Assembly (NCBI GenBank): GCA_025558075.1
Contig: JAHLKF010000026.1
Coordinates: forward strand, 62,001 to 126,000
Length of the DNA stretch: 64,000 nt
Source of the DNA: Gaertneriomyces semiglobifer
Lineage: Eukaryota > Chytridiomycota > Chytridiomycetes > Spizellomycetales > Spizellomycetaceae
Reading direction: 5' to 3'
Under the pieces are notes generated by a model. That model searched no databases. It saw only the letters and a program-made list of their open reading frames with translations, and had not been told where the DNA came from. The position numbers and the translations under genes were made by a program. Of this stretch, positions 25,101 to 34,837 are shown one piece after another; the stretch's first letter is position 1, and the number at the start of each line of letters is the position of its first letter.

Positions 25101-26330
25101 TTCGTTGATATAATGACGTACGTCGCTGTGCATTTCACCAGCCTTACGTAGCACTACGAAACCGCTTGGCTTGGCTACCGACAAATAGACGTTCTGACGA
25201 GCCGGTGGGTATGCTGGATCAACAACGCTGAAAATGGCTCCAGCCTTCAAAACGCCCATAACTCCAACAACCAAATCAACGCCACGGTATGAATATAAGA
25301 CCACCACATCTTCTCTTTGAATTCCCTTTCGCATCAGGTGATGAGCTAACACATTCGACGCTTCATTAATTTGCTTATACGTAAATTTTCGTAGGTTGCC
25401 AAACACTCCATCATTGCCATTCCTGCTCTCCACAATGCAAAGGCGATCTGGATATAACGCCGCGTTCCGCGAGAAAATGTCCGTGATGGCGCCTTCAAAC
25501 TGATCCCACCCAAGATCAGCTGTTGGATCCGGGAGTATATCCCGGCTGTGATCTGTGAGAAGCGAAATCTTTCCAGCGGGTGTCGTGATGTTCCGCGCCG
25601 CTTCTTCTAATATTCTTTGTAGTTGATCTAACATATCGTTGATTCGGTTATGCGAAAACAGAACTGTGTTGTACACAACTCGGATGTCAATTGGCAAGAG
25701 CCTGCGTAATGTCGGCGCTTGGCTGATTAAGATAGTGATATCGCATGTAGACGATGTCGTCGTGGAAGAGAAGGTTTCCGCCGTTGTGTCAGTGAGATCG
25801 AAGAATCGTACTTTGAATAGCGATGGTGAGCTGGTGTCTGCGTTGAGCGTATCTTGCGGGAAAAGCGCATCTAGCAATGTCAAAAATGGTACTTCGTCGG
25901 CAGCAGCCTCCTGTTCAGCTTTCACGACCTCTTGAATGATATCTTCGACTGTCGCCTCATCACGCACAGCCACTCTTAATACAAGCGGATTTGAGCTTTG
26001 CGATGAGCTCCCAACAACTATGTCTTCCTCTCCAGTGTATTTGTGAAGCAATACGACGAATGCAGAGAGGAGAATAGTGAATGGGCTGACGGAGCGAGCT
26101 TCGCCATCCCCGTTTGCAGACGTGTCGGTGCGAGCACTCATAGCGAGTTGGAGAATAGCAAGAGCGGTACGCTCCGGCACGGAAAGAATTTGCTCGGCTT
26201 CGACGGTGCGTGGCGGAATAGGTCGCGGATAGTCCGTCGGTAGCACGAGGTCTGTTAAATTTGAGAGCCTGGTCTTCCATCGGCTTAGAGCCGACGGCGA
26301 TGCCGGTTCGTCAGGGAGCGTCTTTCCCAT
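22170..26330 (-). CDS. LYS2: L-2-aminoadipate reductase large subunit
   Basis: Reduces alpha-aminoadipate to its semialdehyde using ATP and NADPH in the fungal lysine pathway. It needs phosphopantetheinyl transfer to its carrier domain. The intact single-exon ORF of 1386 aa is the usual family length. It begins with the Lys2 N-terminal region, followed by an adenylation domain (SFTSGSTGIPKGVKG near residue 460; YRTGDLGRYLPDGGVE; NGKVDKNALPFP), the carrier site (FFDLGGHSILATRLVF, Ser near 885) and a short-chain reductase domain (VIFLTGVTGFLGAFILSEL near residue 995; SGYGQSKWVSEKLV with the Tyr-x3-Lys pair). It is the only long gene here with no intron. Its presence is the strongest single pointer to Fungi. 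Confidence 0.97.
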   Translation of the reverse strand: MGKTLPDEPASPSALSRWKTRLSNLTDLVLPTDYPRPIPPRTVEAEQILSVPERTALAILQLAMSARTDTSANGDGEARSVSPFTILLSAFVVLLHKYTGEEDIVVGSSSQSSNPLVLRVAVRDEATVEDIIQEVVKAEQEAAADEVPFLTLLDALFPQDTLNADTSSPSLFKVRFFDLTDTTAETFSSTTTSSTCDITILISQAPTLRRLLPIDIRVVYNTVLFSHNRINDMLDQLQRILEEAARNITTPAGKISLLTDHSRDILPDPTADLGWDQFEGAITDIFSRNAALYPDRLCIVESRNGNDGVFGNLRKFTYKQINEASNVLAHHLMRKGIQREDVVVLYSYRGVDLVVGVMGVLKAGAIFSVVDPAYPPARQNVYLSVAKPSGFVVLRKAGEMHSDVRHYINENLAIKCEVPALEISDDGTVFGGGQAEDVLSADRVNASVDPGVELGPDSGCTLSFTSGSTGIPKGVKGRHFSLTHFYPWMKQEFKLTEQERFTMLSGIAHDPIQRDIFTPLFLGAQLRIPTAEDIGQPGRLAEWMDYHKITVTHLTPAMGQLLSANATHPIPTLRHAFFVGDVLTKRDVNRLQYLAPNTHVINMYGTTETQRAVSYLTIPPSSQNPGFLSEQKDIMPAGKGMKNVQLLVINKSGLLCGIGEVGEIYVRSSGLAEGYLDAAASAEKFVGNPFSTSVPPCRQLPYFKGARDRLYRTGDLGRYLPDGGVECTGRADDQVKIRGFRIELKEIDTHLSQCPGVRENVTLVRRDKDEEKTLVSYLVPLESEIADLGGFLKEVREFLKLKLPAYAVPTVIMPLKRMPLTPNGKVDKNALPFPDTALITAVSPANTDDSTLTPLQRSIRDIWAEVLKQPPASIALDANFFDLGGHSILATRLVFQIRKALAVEVPLGIVYQEPTVAGMACEVESMRESDLALNVGGAAPVTTESKEPKDDEVDYAADFDDLPDQDITAHKEGLPPFIFPQKDAPVIFLTGVTGFLGAFILSELMKQFPKGKVIALVRAKTEKDAMERMKNNAERHLVWNDSWLTDDRLEAVCGDLASERLGLSESQWDRLCEEVDIIVHNGALVHWVYPYHKLRAPNVLGTIEALRLATRHHLKPFHFVSSTSVLDTEHYVRMLELGERGKVLESDDLEGSRKGLRSGYGQSKWVSEKLVMRARERGVPATIIRPGYIVGDSTSGVGNTDDFLWRLVKGCLQLGKVPRIANVVNMCPVDYVAGVISQVCATPSALDLGVFQMWNPERFRFDDLFAGVSQCGYKGLQPTDYIAWRTALMDLTLSENDNALYPLLHFVLDDLPTSTKSPELDDANVCKVIQNSTVSCRKITDLMGLYLGYFVAVGFLDEPQGEGKENVRKLAAWESVRGQIVARTRG

Positions 26331-26938
26331 TGTAGAAGATAGCTAATGTACCTTTAAAAGCCGATTATCGTTGAGAATTCTACATCACGGCTCGACCTGC
26401 ACATTGAGCGAGCTGAACTTACCGGTTTCCTGCCAGTAATCTTCGACCTTTGTTCTCACGAATCCCTCCTTCAGGCGGACAGTTCTTGCTTGTATCTTTC
26501 TTATAAAACCAAAAGGCTCATGCAGTGAGCGATGAGAGGAGAAAGCGGGAAGAAAAAGCGAGCATCCTTTTAAATAAGAAAGCAAAAGTCGGTGGGAGAT
26601 CGCTCGACGCGCGGATGCCATCTCTTGCCATCGCCAGACACCCAGATCTGATGACATAAGCATGCTTATGTTATATATGCTTATGTTATATGATTAGGTA
26701 AGGCGCTTAGACAATCAAGGTGTAGGGTGGTGCTCACAAGCCACAAGGCTCGCGCCGTCGCTTCCCTCATCGCTCTGCGTTAAAGTGTTCGTGAACGTTT
26801 TGGTTAGAACACCAAGATATCCTTTAGTAACCAACGCAAGCATAACAAGGACTGGCGTGCAGGGTTTGAGGTAGGATCACTGTGGACGAAGAAAGGACGA
26901 CATTGAGTGGAAAAAACGCGTGGGGCATATCCTTCAAG
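26331..26938. promoter_or_regulatory. Divergent LYS2 / SRA1-domain intergenic region
   Basis: This should hold the promoters of both flanking genes. It contains an 18-bp perfect palindrome (26654-26671) running into a 13-bp unit repeated twice (26663-26675, 26678-26690). The small minus-strand ORF in 26385-26663 shows no protein-like features and I do not call it. Confidence 0.4.
26654..26690. repeat. 18-bp palindrome overlapping a tandem direct repeat
   Basis: ACATAAGCATGCTTATGT at 26654-26671 is its own reverse complement. The unit TGCTTATGTTATA then occurs twice, 15 bp apart in register. This is directly visible in the sequence; any regulatory role for LYS2 (start 26330) or the SRA1-domain gene is inference. 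Confidence 0.75.
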
Positions 26939-27718
26939 ATGACTCTTGGACCTTCTGAGCCGCAATTGTTCCCCTCTGAACCCTCCTTGACGAACACCAT
27001 TTCTACCGAACCTATTGTACAACATCCCTCTCAGGGCGCATATATATCACAGCTGCCGCAAGGAGCCAACTATGGCACCCCACCGCCGGCCGGTGGTTAC
27101 GGGACTCCTCCACCATTGATACCGACATCTTCCACTTCTTCACTTCCCTTAGGTCCGCCGCCCTCTGGGCAAGGATATCAGTACTCGGCATATCCATCAC
27201 ATTTGGTACAACAACCGCCCCCAACTGGCCATTTTCAAACCGCCGTGGTGGGAGTGAACCTAGGAGGGTGGAATGATGTCCCGCGAGACGCGTTGGGTGG
27301 AAAGACGAGTGTTGCACACGATGAAGTTCTGAATGGTGTCGGGAATCCTAAAGCATTGATAGTAAAGAGCTTTATGGATGCCATGGAAAATGTCAAGGCA
27401 CGACAGCCCGCCTCACAAAAGCGAATGATTGAAGACACCGAGAAGCGATTAGAGAACCTTTATGAACGCGTATCAACCGATCAAGTTCCTCCACAAATTC
27501 TCGCCATGACTGTTCAAATTGCTAAAGGTTTGTTGAAAGTTGGTTCGTTCTTACCTGACCGTTTGCCTGATGCCGTCATGCTTGCAGCTCTCAATGAGAA
27601 GGATTTTACTACCGCAAGCAACATTATAGTCCAACTCATGACCACTAGTTTTGATCAAGAAGGAAAATGGGTACTGGGCGCGAAGCGGCTAGTGGAACTT
27701 GCTCTACGATCCGGTTGA
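26939..27718 (+). CDS. Stand-alone SRA1 / Sec31 C-terminal domain protein
   Basis: 259 aa from the first ATG in frame. The open frame extends to about 26882 without another ATG, so an upstream exon cannot be excluded. The first 110 residues are Pro/Gly/Tyr-rich and probably disordered (GGYGTPPPLIPTSSTSSLPL). The rest is a helical bundle of the SRA1 family (NVKARQPASQKRMIEDTEKR, QVPPQILAMTVQIAKGLL, FTTASNIIVQLMTTSFDQEG, KWVLGAKRLVELAL). This fold is the C-terminal domain of COPII coat protein Sec31 and also of the metazoan protein SRAP. There is no WD40 region, so it is not Sec31 itself; it could be an SRAP-like protein. The cellular role is unknown. Confidence 0.8.
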   Translation: MTLGPSEPQLFPSEPSLTNTISTEPIVQHPSQGAYISQLPQGANYGTPPPAGGYGTPPPLIPTSSTSSLPLGPPPSGQGYQYSAYPSHLVQQPPPTGHFQTAVVGVNLGGWNDVPRDALGGKTSVAHDEVLNGVGNPKALIVKSFMDAMENVKARQPASQKRMIEDTEKRLENLYERVSTDQVPPQILAMTVQIAKGLLKVGSFLPDRLPDAVMLAALNEKDFTTASNIIVQLMTTSFDQEGKWVLGAKRLVELALRSG

Positions 27719-27985
27719 AGCTCTTCATCTGAGCACCGGCCCATTGCACTGACGCTCTGTAGCTGTTCCTAAACGCTGAAATGATTGGTTGATGTAGACA
27801 TTACCTGTAGCCGCAAGGTGTAGGGGCAGCAACACTATATGAGCATAGACGTTGTATTAGTGCTCGCTTCTGAGTATGTGAAACTATGTACAAGAAGAGC
27901 TCAGCTCTGTCAAATATCTACATACGCAAGTATGCTATCGCCACATCATTCTAGGCGTAAACTATGCGATTCTACCTCAAACACT

Positions 27986-29719
27986 TTAGACCCTAGACTT
28001 GTTCACCTTTACTGCCCGTCTCCAGAATTTCCCAACCATTCTATCCCCGACGCTTCCCACTCCGGCACGCTCGCGAACTCCCATTTCGTTGTCCCAATCC
28101 GATACTGGAGAAATAGGACTCAGCGGCGATCGTGGTTCCTTGAGGTTACGCGCAGACTTTAATGCAATGACATGGCGTGGCTTGAAAATCTGCTGAAGTA
28201 GGCGAGACGCGTTATGATGTCTTGAGGGAATGTCCTGGAAGTTAAAAAGGTTATCATGCGTGCCCAAAAAGACAGGGCACCTGCAAAAAAAAAGGTACAC
28301 ACCTTAATAAACTTCCAAGCGTGTACAGGGTCCTCAATGTGAACTATCTCGTCTTCATGAACCTTCAGGAGTGTTAAAGCAACTCGGTAGAGAACTTTCT
28401 CGCCTTGATAAAAGAAAGCGTCCCAAACTCTTAATGTCGTGTGTATCGGAAGCGCATTGACGAACAATGTCAAAAACCATTGGGTCGTGATCATACTCAA
28501 AGAGGGAGTAGAGTTTGCCCCTCCTCCAGAATTCCTAGTCCCATCGGCCGGTTTTTTGTGTCGTCGCCCAAAAATTCCTGTCTTCCTCTTGGGCTGTTCT
28601 CCGGCCGACGGTGCAGCGCCTCCGTTCTCCATCGCCTCCACCCACTTTGCCACCCGCTCTATTCCAAACTTTGACCCCTGTGCCTTGACAAGCCCACTCC
28701 AAAAAACCTGTTGCATAGCTCTGACACCATCCAAACTATCGCCATACATTTCTTCTGGCAGCAGATTCTCCACTATCGTCACCAGCATATAAAACACCCT
28801 GCATTCGACATCCAACCTAGTATGCTCCTCACGCTCATATTGGAGTTCGCAATTTGAGGTAAATACTAATAGTAATAGACCAGCAATGAAATTGAGTCCT
28901 TGGCAGTACCCAATATTGTATCGAGGAGCGTGGTAGTGGATGGGAACGTGGGTGGGAGGTGACGGATGAGGATACGTGTAATACGCAAACGCGACCAGAA
29001 TTCGTCGAAGAGAAAGGATATGGGGATTAGACTCTTCCATAAGCTTATTGGCAGATGTTGACTCGAATTTTGCATTCTCAGGAAACGTTCTGTACACATC
29101 TAAGCAAAGTCATGTGTAAGGCCAGGTAGCTTAGCCATGCGCTGGTGCGCTGTCACCTACCTCGGTCAATGGCAGCAATAGCTTCCAAAACTTTATTCGT
29201 TTCTTTGGTGTACCCTTCTCGAATATCTCGTTCTTCCCAGCAACACATGTAGGCAAATAATCCGTCATCCTCCTTAAATCGATCTTCCGCGCCGGCGTAC
29301 CTGAACCAGAGTTTTGGGCGCAGATGATGCGGTATCCCTCTACGGATGTACTTTTTGATGGTATGTGATTTCGGAGGCACAGAAGTAGGATATAGAGACA
29401 ATAAGCCATCCCACTTCTTACAACGACGGTTCAAGGTTGATGTTTCCTTCGGGCGTTTCTTTTGCGTAGCAGTTAATGGAAATCCTAGAACATCGTAGTT
29501 GCTCGGAAAGGTTAGGTGTTTGATGCCCACCGGCGGCGGTGTGCTAGGCAAGGACCATGACTCGTCCTCGTCGGAAGCGGACAACGTATCAGCTGACGTT
29601 GGGCGATGGTCATACGCGGGAAGGGAATCCACTTCTGATGGACGAGGAGGTAGGTCGGGTAAGGTAATGATGGGAGGAGGCGTTGGTGAGGACCGAGAAA
29701 GTCGACGAGTCATTCTCAA
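27986..29719 (-). CDS. TBC-domain Rab GTPase-activating protein
   Basis: Stimulates GTP hydrolysis on a Rab GTPase. Exons 29719-29161, 29099-28303 and 28234-27986 give 534 aa. After a disordered proline-rich N-terminus the TBC domain starts near residue 125: RRGIPHHLRPKLWFRYAG. The catalytic arginine finger lies in IDRDVYRTFP (the R of the IxxDxxR motif), split by the first intron, and the glutamine finger in NIGYCQGLNFIAGLLLL, so both catalytic residues are present. The domain continues with WFLTLFVNALPIHTTLRVWD and FYQGEKVLYRVALTLLK. An insertion of about 50 residues with basic and Ser/Gly-rich sequence (KTGIFGRRHKKPADG) interrupts the domain before the WFLTLF helix. The target Rab is unknown. 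Confidence 0.92.
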
Positions 29720-30830
29720 AGCCGTACGGCTTCAACCTTCCAATACGAGGTATACGAGGTTGTCAAGAGCAGAGCAGGCAGGCCGAAGCCTTGCAGTATG
29801 TACAGTAGCAAACTTTAATGCAGACCGAATCCAATATGCATCGCCGTCGTCCTTTCCTTCCTACGCGCAGGGCCGTCGTTGCGGGGAAGATATACCCCAA
29901 ACCCTTTTAAAAGTAGACAGACAAGTAGCTGGTCGGGGGCTGTTCTTGAGCCTCTTTTTTACGGCAATCCAGGTACTAAAGCTCCGTGTAATAATGAGAT
30001 TCCTGATGAGTGGTGGTGGACCTTTGGACGTGTTAGAAGGAAGCGCGACTGTTCAGAGCCCGCGCGTTTCAAAAACAACAACGACGGCACCGTCCTCAGC
30101 GCCGCTTGTCGACTTTTGACATGTCAAACGTCCGCCTGTCGAACAACATATCCATATTATCCGTCAGATTCATTGCCATTCTTAAAATTGCCCCTAGTTA
30201 TGGGATGATATCTTGTCCAGTCGCTTTGGATGATTGGAACACTGCAAGACTCAACTACTCTCAACAACGTCTGCTAACTCCACCCCTGCCTCCCCGCCTT
30301 CTCTCACCGCCCTGGAGCCAACCCATCATTGCCCTGGAATCCTCGCAAATGCGGAGCCTCCTGGTTGGCTCTTAGGCATCGATGGCCTGTCATGGAGGCA
30401 GTCGTCACATACCAGTGCGAACAGCATAGGCTACAGGCGCCCCATATCCAGGTTACGATTTTGAAACGATTTTGAAACCAGCTCGCTGAGCAGTCGAACT
30501 GCTGAAGATGAGGCCCGCTATTCAGATCATAACAGGCTAATGGGAGCTCAACTCAGAACAATATTTCTGACGACAGTACATACGATTGTGTGCTCGCTTG
30601 CCCTAAGAAGTTGCCAACAGCGGGGAAATATCTTCATTACTGAACGCCGCTACTGAGGCCGACTCTGATATACAGCGGCTAACGTTCTATAGCAACAGTA
30701 AAGGCCAACCGATCGTCATGATTCATTCGCATACCAGGCCGCCAGGGCGGCGCATGCACTCCAGCTTTTTGAAGCACATCCAGCTCTAGTTCTGAATCTC
30801 TCTAACGCATATAAATCCCAAATGCGATCA
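29720..30830. other. 1.1-kb intergenic region, nothing recognised
   Basis: This lies between the TBC gene start and the roadblock gene end, both on the minus strand. Short open frames exist on the plus strand (for example up to 30119) but they lack protein-like composition, splice context or family resemblance. No RNA gene or repeat was identified. Confidence 0.4.
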
Positions 30831-31286
30831 TCAAAAGTTCTCGTGGGGATTTTGAATGACAATTAACAGATAACTTTTGGCTGTTGGTGTGCGAGTCAGC
30901 TCTGGACAACGAAACCCTTACTTGCATCCACTCACTTTCAGCGACCATAATCTCATGTTTCTTACTCCGTACTCTCAAGAATGTAAGATCGTCCTCAGGA
31001 TCCAAATCTCGGACTACACCCTTTCCTTTGGCCGCGAGCGCCGTGACCAGGGTAGAAATCTGTTGCGTCTGAATGTTGTCTAGGGTGGAGCGGATGACGG
31101 TGCCCTCATGAGTAGCAATGACGATTCCTTGAACACCTTTATGGGAGGTGATCCTGTTCAAGGTGGTTTCGATTTCATTATACTCTTTGGACGCGGAAAG
31201 TGATGTAGCTGCCTACACATGTGAAATAACAATCCTCAAGTTAGCTTCTGACATATCTTGGCTAACATTGACTGCCGCCGTACCAT
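30831..31286 (-). CDS. Dynein light chain, roadblock/LC7 type
   Basis: Dimeric light chain that binds dynein intermediate chains in cytoplasmic and flagellar motors. The core exon 31212-30936 carries TTLNRITSHKGVQGIVIATH, RDLDPEDDLTFLRVRSKKHE and IMVAE, and exon 30880-30831 supplies TKSYLLIVIQNPHENF, so the family is certain. In the core frame there is no ATG at the N-terminus: the exon opens directly at an acceptor with AATSLSASKEYNEIET. The best solution is a first coding exon of just the ATG (31286-31284) followed by a GT donor and a 71-nt intron, giving 109 aa. A TATATAA-like element sits on this strand near 31395, about 105 bp before that ATG. Confidence 0.93.
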
Positions 31287-31917
31287 GATTCTGGAATTCT
31301 CAACGTCTGGTTGGCGTGAAACTTTCGCTTCGCCGGCCGAAGAATCTGGTCTTAACGCGCAGCATTAGTAGCGCGTGTAGAATCTGATTATATAAGCGGA
31401 CAACTCCGCAATGGACCTTTCCACTGCTTCTGTTGTCTCTCGCCGGGCGATAGTTAACACTAGGCATGCTTCTTGAGGTTGGAGGGCGGCATGCTGTTTT
31501 GTTCAGAAAACATCGACAGAGTCCTTAGTTCACTTCGAGCGCGTGTGGATAGCGCCGGTCGCATATGCAGCACCTGCTTGCCAGTTCCACGATAGATGGT
31601 GTTTGAGGACATGTGCTCACAAGATGCTCGAAATGCAGTCCTCCAGTGCCCGGTCGGAGAACAGTCTTCTAGGTGGGAGAAACCTGATGGCCCTCCAACG
31701 CGATGGACAGCGATGTGACCCAAAACGTGAGAACACCATTACAGGATCCGCGTGCTTAACCAGCTTACTGGCACACTGTTACGGCATAGGAAAAAACAGA
31801 ATCTACATCATTAGAGAGCAGCAGGCGGTTTCTTGTCATGCGACCACAGTGGAGAAACAGGCGTAATATATTTTGATCCATACTAAGGAGCGCTTGCGGC
31901 TCAAAACGCTTCTCTAC
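31287..31917. other. Intergenic region upstream of the roadblock gene
   Basis: Contains a TATA-like element (CTTATATAAT on the minus strand, about 31390-31399). Two small overlapping ORFs on opposite strands (31460-31723 minus, 31543-31866 plus) show no features that support them as genes. Confidence 0.35.
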
Positions 31918-34177
31918 TCACACAGTCGACTGCTCCGGCAATCTCGCTTCCCGTTTTACCACTTCTTTCAGCGCACCATCAATCACAATTTCATCCGAAG
32001 ATTTAAATACAGTCCATAAGCGTTCATCAGCGTCTTCAAATGCCACCCGCGCGCGCAATTGGAGCGGATCTTGAGCGCTCAGGGAAGAGTTGGAAGTTTT
32101 GTGCTTCAAAGGCAGAGAGGAGAGCCGCGGGAGAATATCGTGCTTGGCGTCGGAATTGGCGGTAGTGGGCGATGCCGTGACATCGGTTGCGGGAGGAGGA
32201 CGCTTCTCCATTGGAAAGGACTTGGCCTTTATGAATGCGCGAGGTGAACTTGGGTTGTCTGCCGTCAAGGCTGCCGGTTCCTGATTGTTGTTTATGTCCG
32301 TCGCCTTTTCACCAGCGGCCGGTCCTCTGCGTGGCAGTGGAGGAGGCATACTGGTAGAGATCTTGCCCTTCACGTCGCGTATAAACACTTTTACAATCTG
32401 GTCTGGAGCAATTGCGCGTAGTCCGGCGTATATCTCAATGTCATGCTCCCCAGAATCCCCTATAAGGATGAATTTTCGATCCGGGAAATCCTAAAATTTC
32501 AAAGATGAATGATACTCCCACATATTACAATGGAGCCCTCGATGATCACTTTACCTGCATGATTCTCGTTATCACCTTCTTTTTGTATTGTGCTCCACCG
32601 CCATCTCCTCCGCCAAACATCGCAACGTTTCTCAAATCTAAAGTCCCTTCCGGAAACCTTGCACCTTTCAAGAATATTTCTAGCATGGGGTAGAGCTGAT
32701 ACGGACTCGCGGACACGTAATGGCAGCTCACACCCTTGGCTTTTAGATAGTTATACGCATCCGACATACCGGAAACCTCTTTGGCTTCCGTGAAGAGGGC
32801 AGCATTAATGGCGGCCATACGCCCGAGGTGAACGGACGAGTCTTTAATTGTATCGTCAATGTCCGAGATAAGCGACAAACCCTTTGGTGGAATGAGTTCA
32901 ACAGAACCGAGAGAGTATAGAGATCTGAAGCCTGGTCGAAAGACAATTATTCGGAGATGCGTATGGGAAACAAGGGATGTGGATTTCTCCAGCCGCCAGT
33001 TCTCGACAAGCTCGTGTGGGATTTCAATCCGACCAGAGAAAAAGCCCGAGTCATCAGTGACCATGCTAATACCGTTGTGCAAAGAGTCAAGCTCAAGCCT
33101 GTCCCAATTGATGGTATCGATTTCATCCGATTCAAGATCGTCTTCAAGCTCTTGCTCGCGTGTTAACGTGTCCTGAGCTTTGATGCCGCGACGAGCCAAA
33201 ACAGCTTCAGATGGCGCGAGCCCAATAACGCATGCACGAATGGTAATTCCTTTATTCGCAGAGGCAAGAAAGAGAGAGGCTCGCTCGTCGTGTAATGATC
33301 GTGATGATTCGGAGAGAGTTGTAGTGGTAGAGAGAATTGTCCGTGAAAGCGTTAATAGCCACTTGCGGCGTCGGGATTGCTCCCGCGTGGTATAAGCCCA
33401 GCCCTTGACGTTGACAATCCACTTCTTTACATACGGTATGGCAGCTGGTTTCGGAAGAACATTTTCCAGCAACTGAATAGGATCGCCCGGTAAGGGAAGT
33501 TCCGGAGATAAAATCTTGCCTTCTTGCAATGCCTCTTCCAGTGATTCCGACTTGGGAGAGGACGACTTGGTTTTCGATGATGAAGTGGAGGGTGATCGGA
33601 TAGGTTCTACATGCCTAGATTGCGACTGTGCTTCTTGGAGTTGACGTCCTTTCCGCGATTTCGCTGAGTTTTTGCGTGAGAGCGAACGGAGAGAGAATGA
33701 TGAAAACGACGATGGAGTGGATGGACGCGGTGGAGGTTGCTCCTCCTGGCTTGAGCGGATTGGCACACCCTCCTGTTCTTCATTTGCACCGTTAAATGAT
33801 GGGTCGTCAGAAGTAGCGGGAGCCGGCAATTCAGCGGCGGCGGCTTCCAAGCTTGCTGCATGGGCATGCTGTTTGGCTGTTCTGGAGAGCCGCGCGTACG
33901 TTGGGAAGAGCATGAGTTTTTGGGAGACGCCGGGTTCCGGAATGGACTGTTGCTTTTCGGCCTCGGCTGTGGCCGCGAGAGACGCCACGACGGCGGATTG
34001 AAAATCCATTGCGTGATGCAGTATTTGCTGTTGGTTAGGTTGCGGACGACAAGGACGGTTGGATGACAAGTGTGAACCGATTAAGTGAGTTCTACGTAAG
34101 ACAGATGCTAGTCTACTACCTGATGCACCAGTGGTTGAGGGACTCAACATGTGGTTCTGCTGCTCGCTCGTAGGCAA
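31918..34177 (-). CDS. App1-like phosphatidate phosphatase (DUF2183)
   Basis: Yeast App1, the family reference, is a Mg2+-dependent phosphatidate phosphatase at cortical actin patches involved in endocytosis. Exons 34177-32555 and 32490-31918 join in phase to 731 aa. The catalytic DxDxT motif is LISDIDDTIKDSSVHLG near residue 438. Supporting blocks are GVSCHYVSASPYQLYPMLEI and, just after the intron, FPDRKFILIGDSGEHDIEIY. The N-terminal 200 residues and the C-terminal tail (MPPPLPRRGPAAGE) are disordered; the latter has a proline-rich SH3-type ligand look, as App1 has. ATG codons at 34150 and about 34009 are alternative starts. Confidence 0.9.
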
Positions 34178-34837
34178 GGAGAGGTCTGTTGACTACACAC
34201 CTAATAGCTACGAAGAAAGTAAACCAGAGACCGCCAGCGAGCAGCCTGCCTCCCAAAACATGGCCGACTTGCACCGAGAAATGCAGCCGAGGGACAAGAT
34301 CTCAGCGCGAACCAAGTGTAATTGATAACACACGTCAACGCACAGCCTTTTCGGAGCTGATCGATTTACAACGACTTGGTTCGTCTTGCAACGATTACTA
34401 GTATTATGCATATGCATATGCATATGCATATGCATCATGCTTTCCATTTTCCGTATTCCAAGAGCAGAGCAGACCCGGCACTCGCATGGTCCATTGTTCA
34501 TTGCTCTTCAATTCATATCATCTCTACACGACTGATGAAAAGTGAGTTACTAGTGCCCGTAATTATAATCGTCTTACCAAAGCTCCGTTGCGGCCAGCGA
34601 CTCGGGCGCAGTCGCCTCCCGCCAAGTATGACTGTGCCACAAACACCCGGCACAGCCATGGAACCTGCGGCGCGCCAATGCCCGGCGGAAAAAGGCTCTG
34701 TTTCTCCTTAAAAGAATCCCACTATTCAACCCACCTGCTGCCAAGTCGCTGGCTCGAGCAACGACGACGACGAGGACGAGGACAACGTTTCTGGGCAGTC
34801 TCTCATCGAGTTGAACGCATAGGACGTCAGGGAAAAA
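34178..34837. other. Divergent intergenic region with a microsatellite
   Basis: Shared upstream region of the App1-like (-) and penta-EF-hand (+) genes. It holds the (ATGCAT)5 array described separately and no supportable gene. Confidence 0.45.
34406..34435. repeat. (ATGCAT)5 microsatellite
   Basis: Five perfect copies of the self-complementary hexamer ATGCAT, which makes the whole 30-bp tract palindromic. Directly visible in the sequence. Confidence 0.95.

Noticed and set aside
26385..26663. 92-aa minus-strand ORF upstream of LYS2
   Set aside because: Composition is not protein-like, it lies in the LYS2 promoter region, and no splice partner was found.
29499..30119. 206-aa plus-strand ORF
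   Set aside because: Its first part is antisense to the TBC gene N-terminus and the remainder shows no domain or splice logic.
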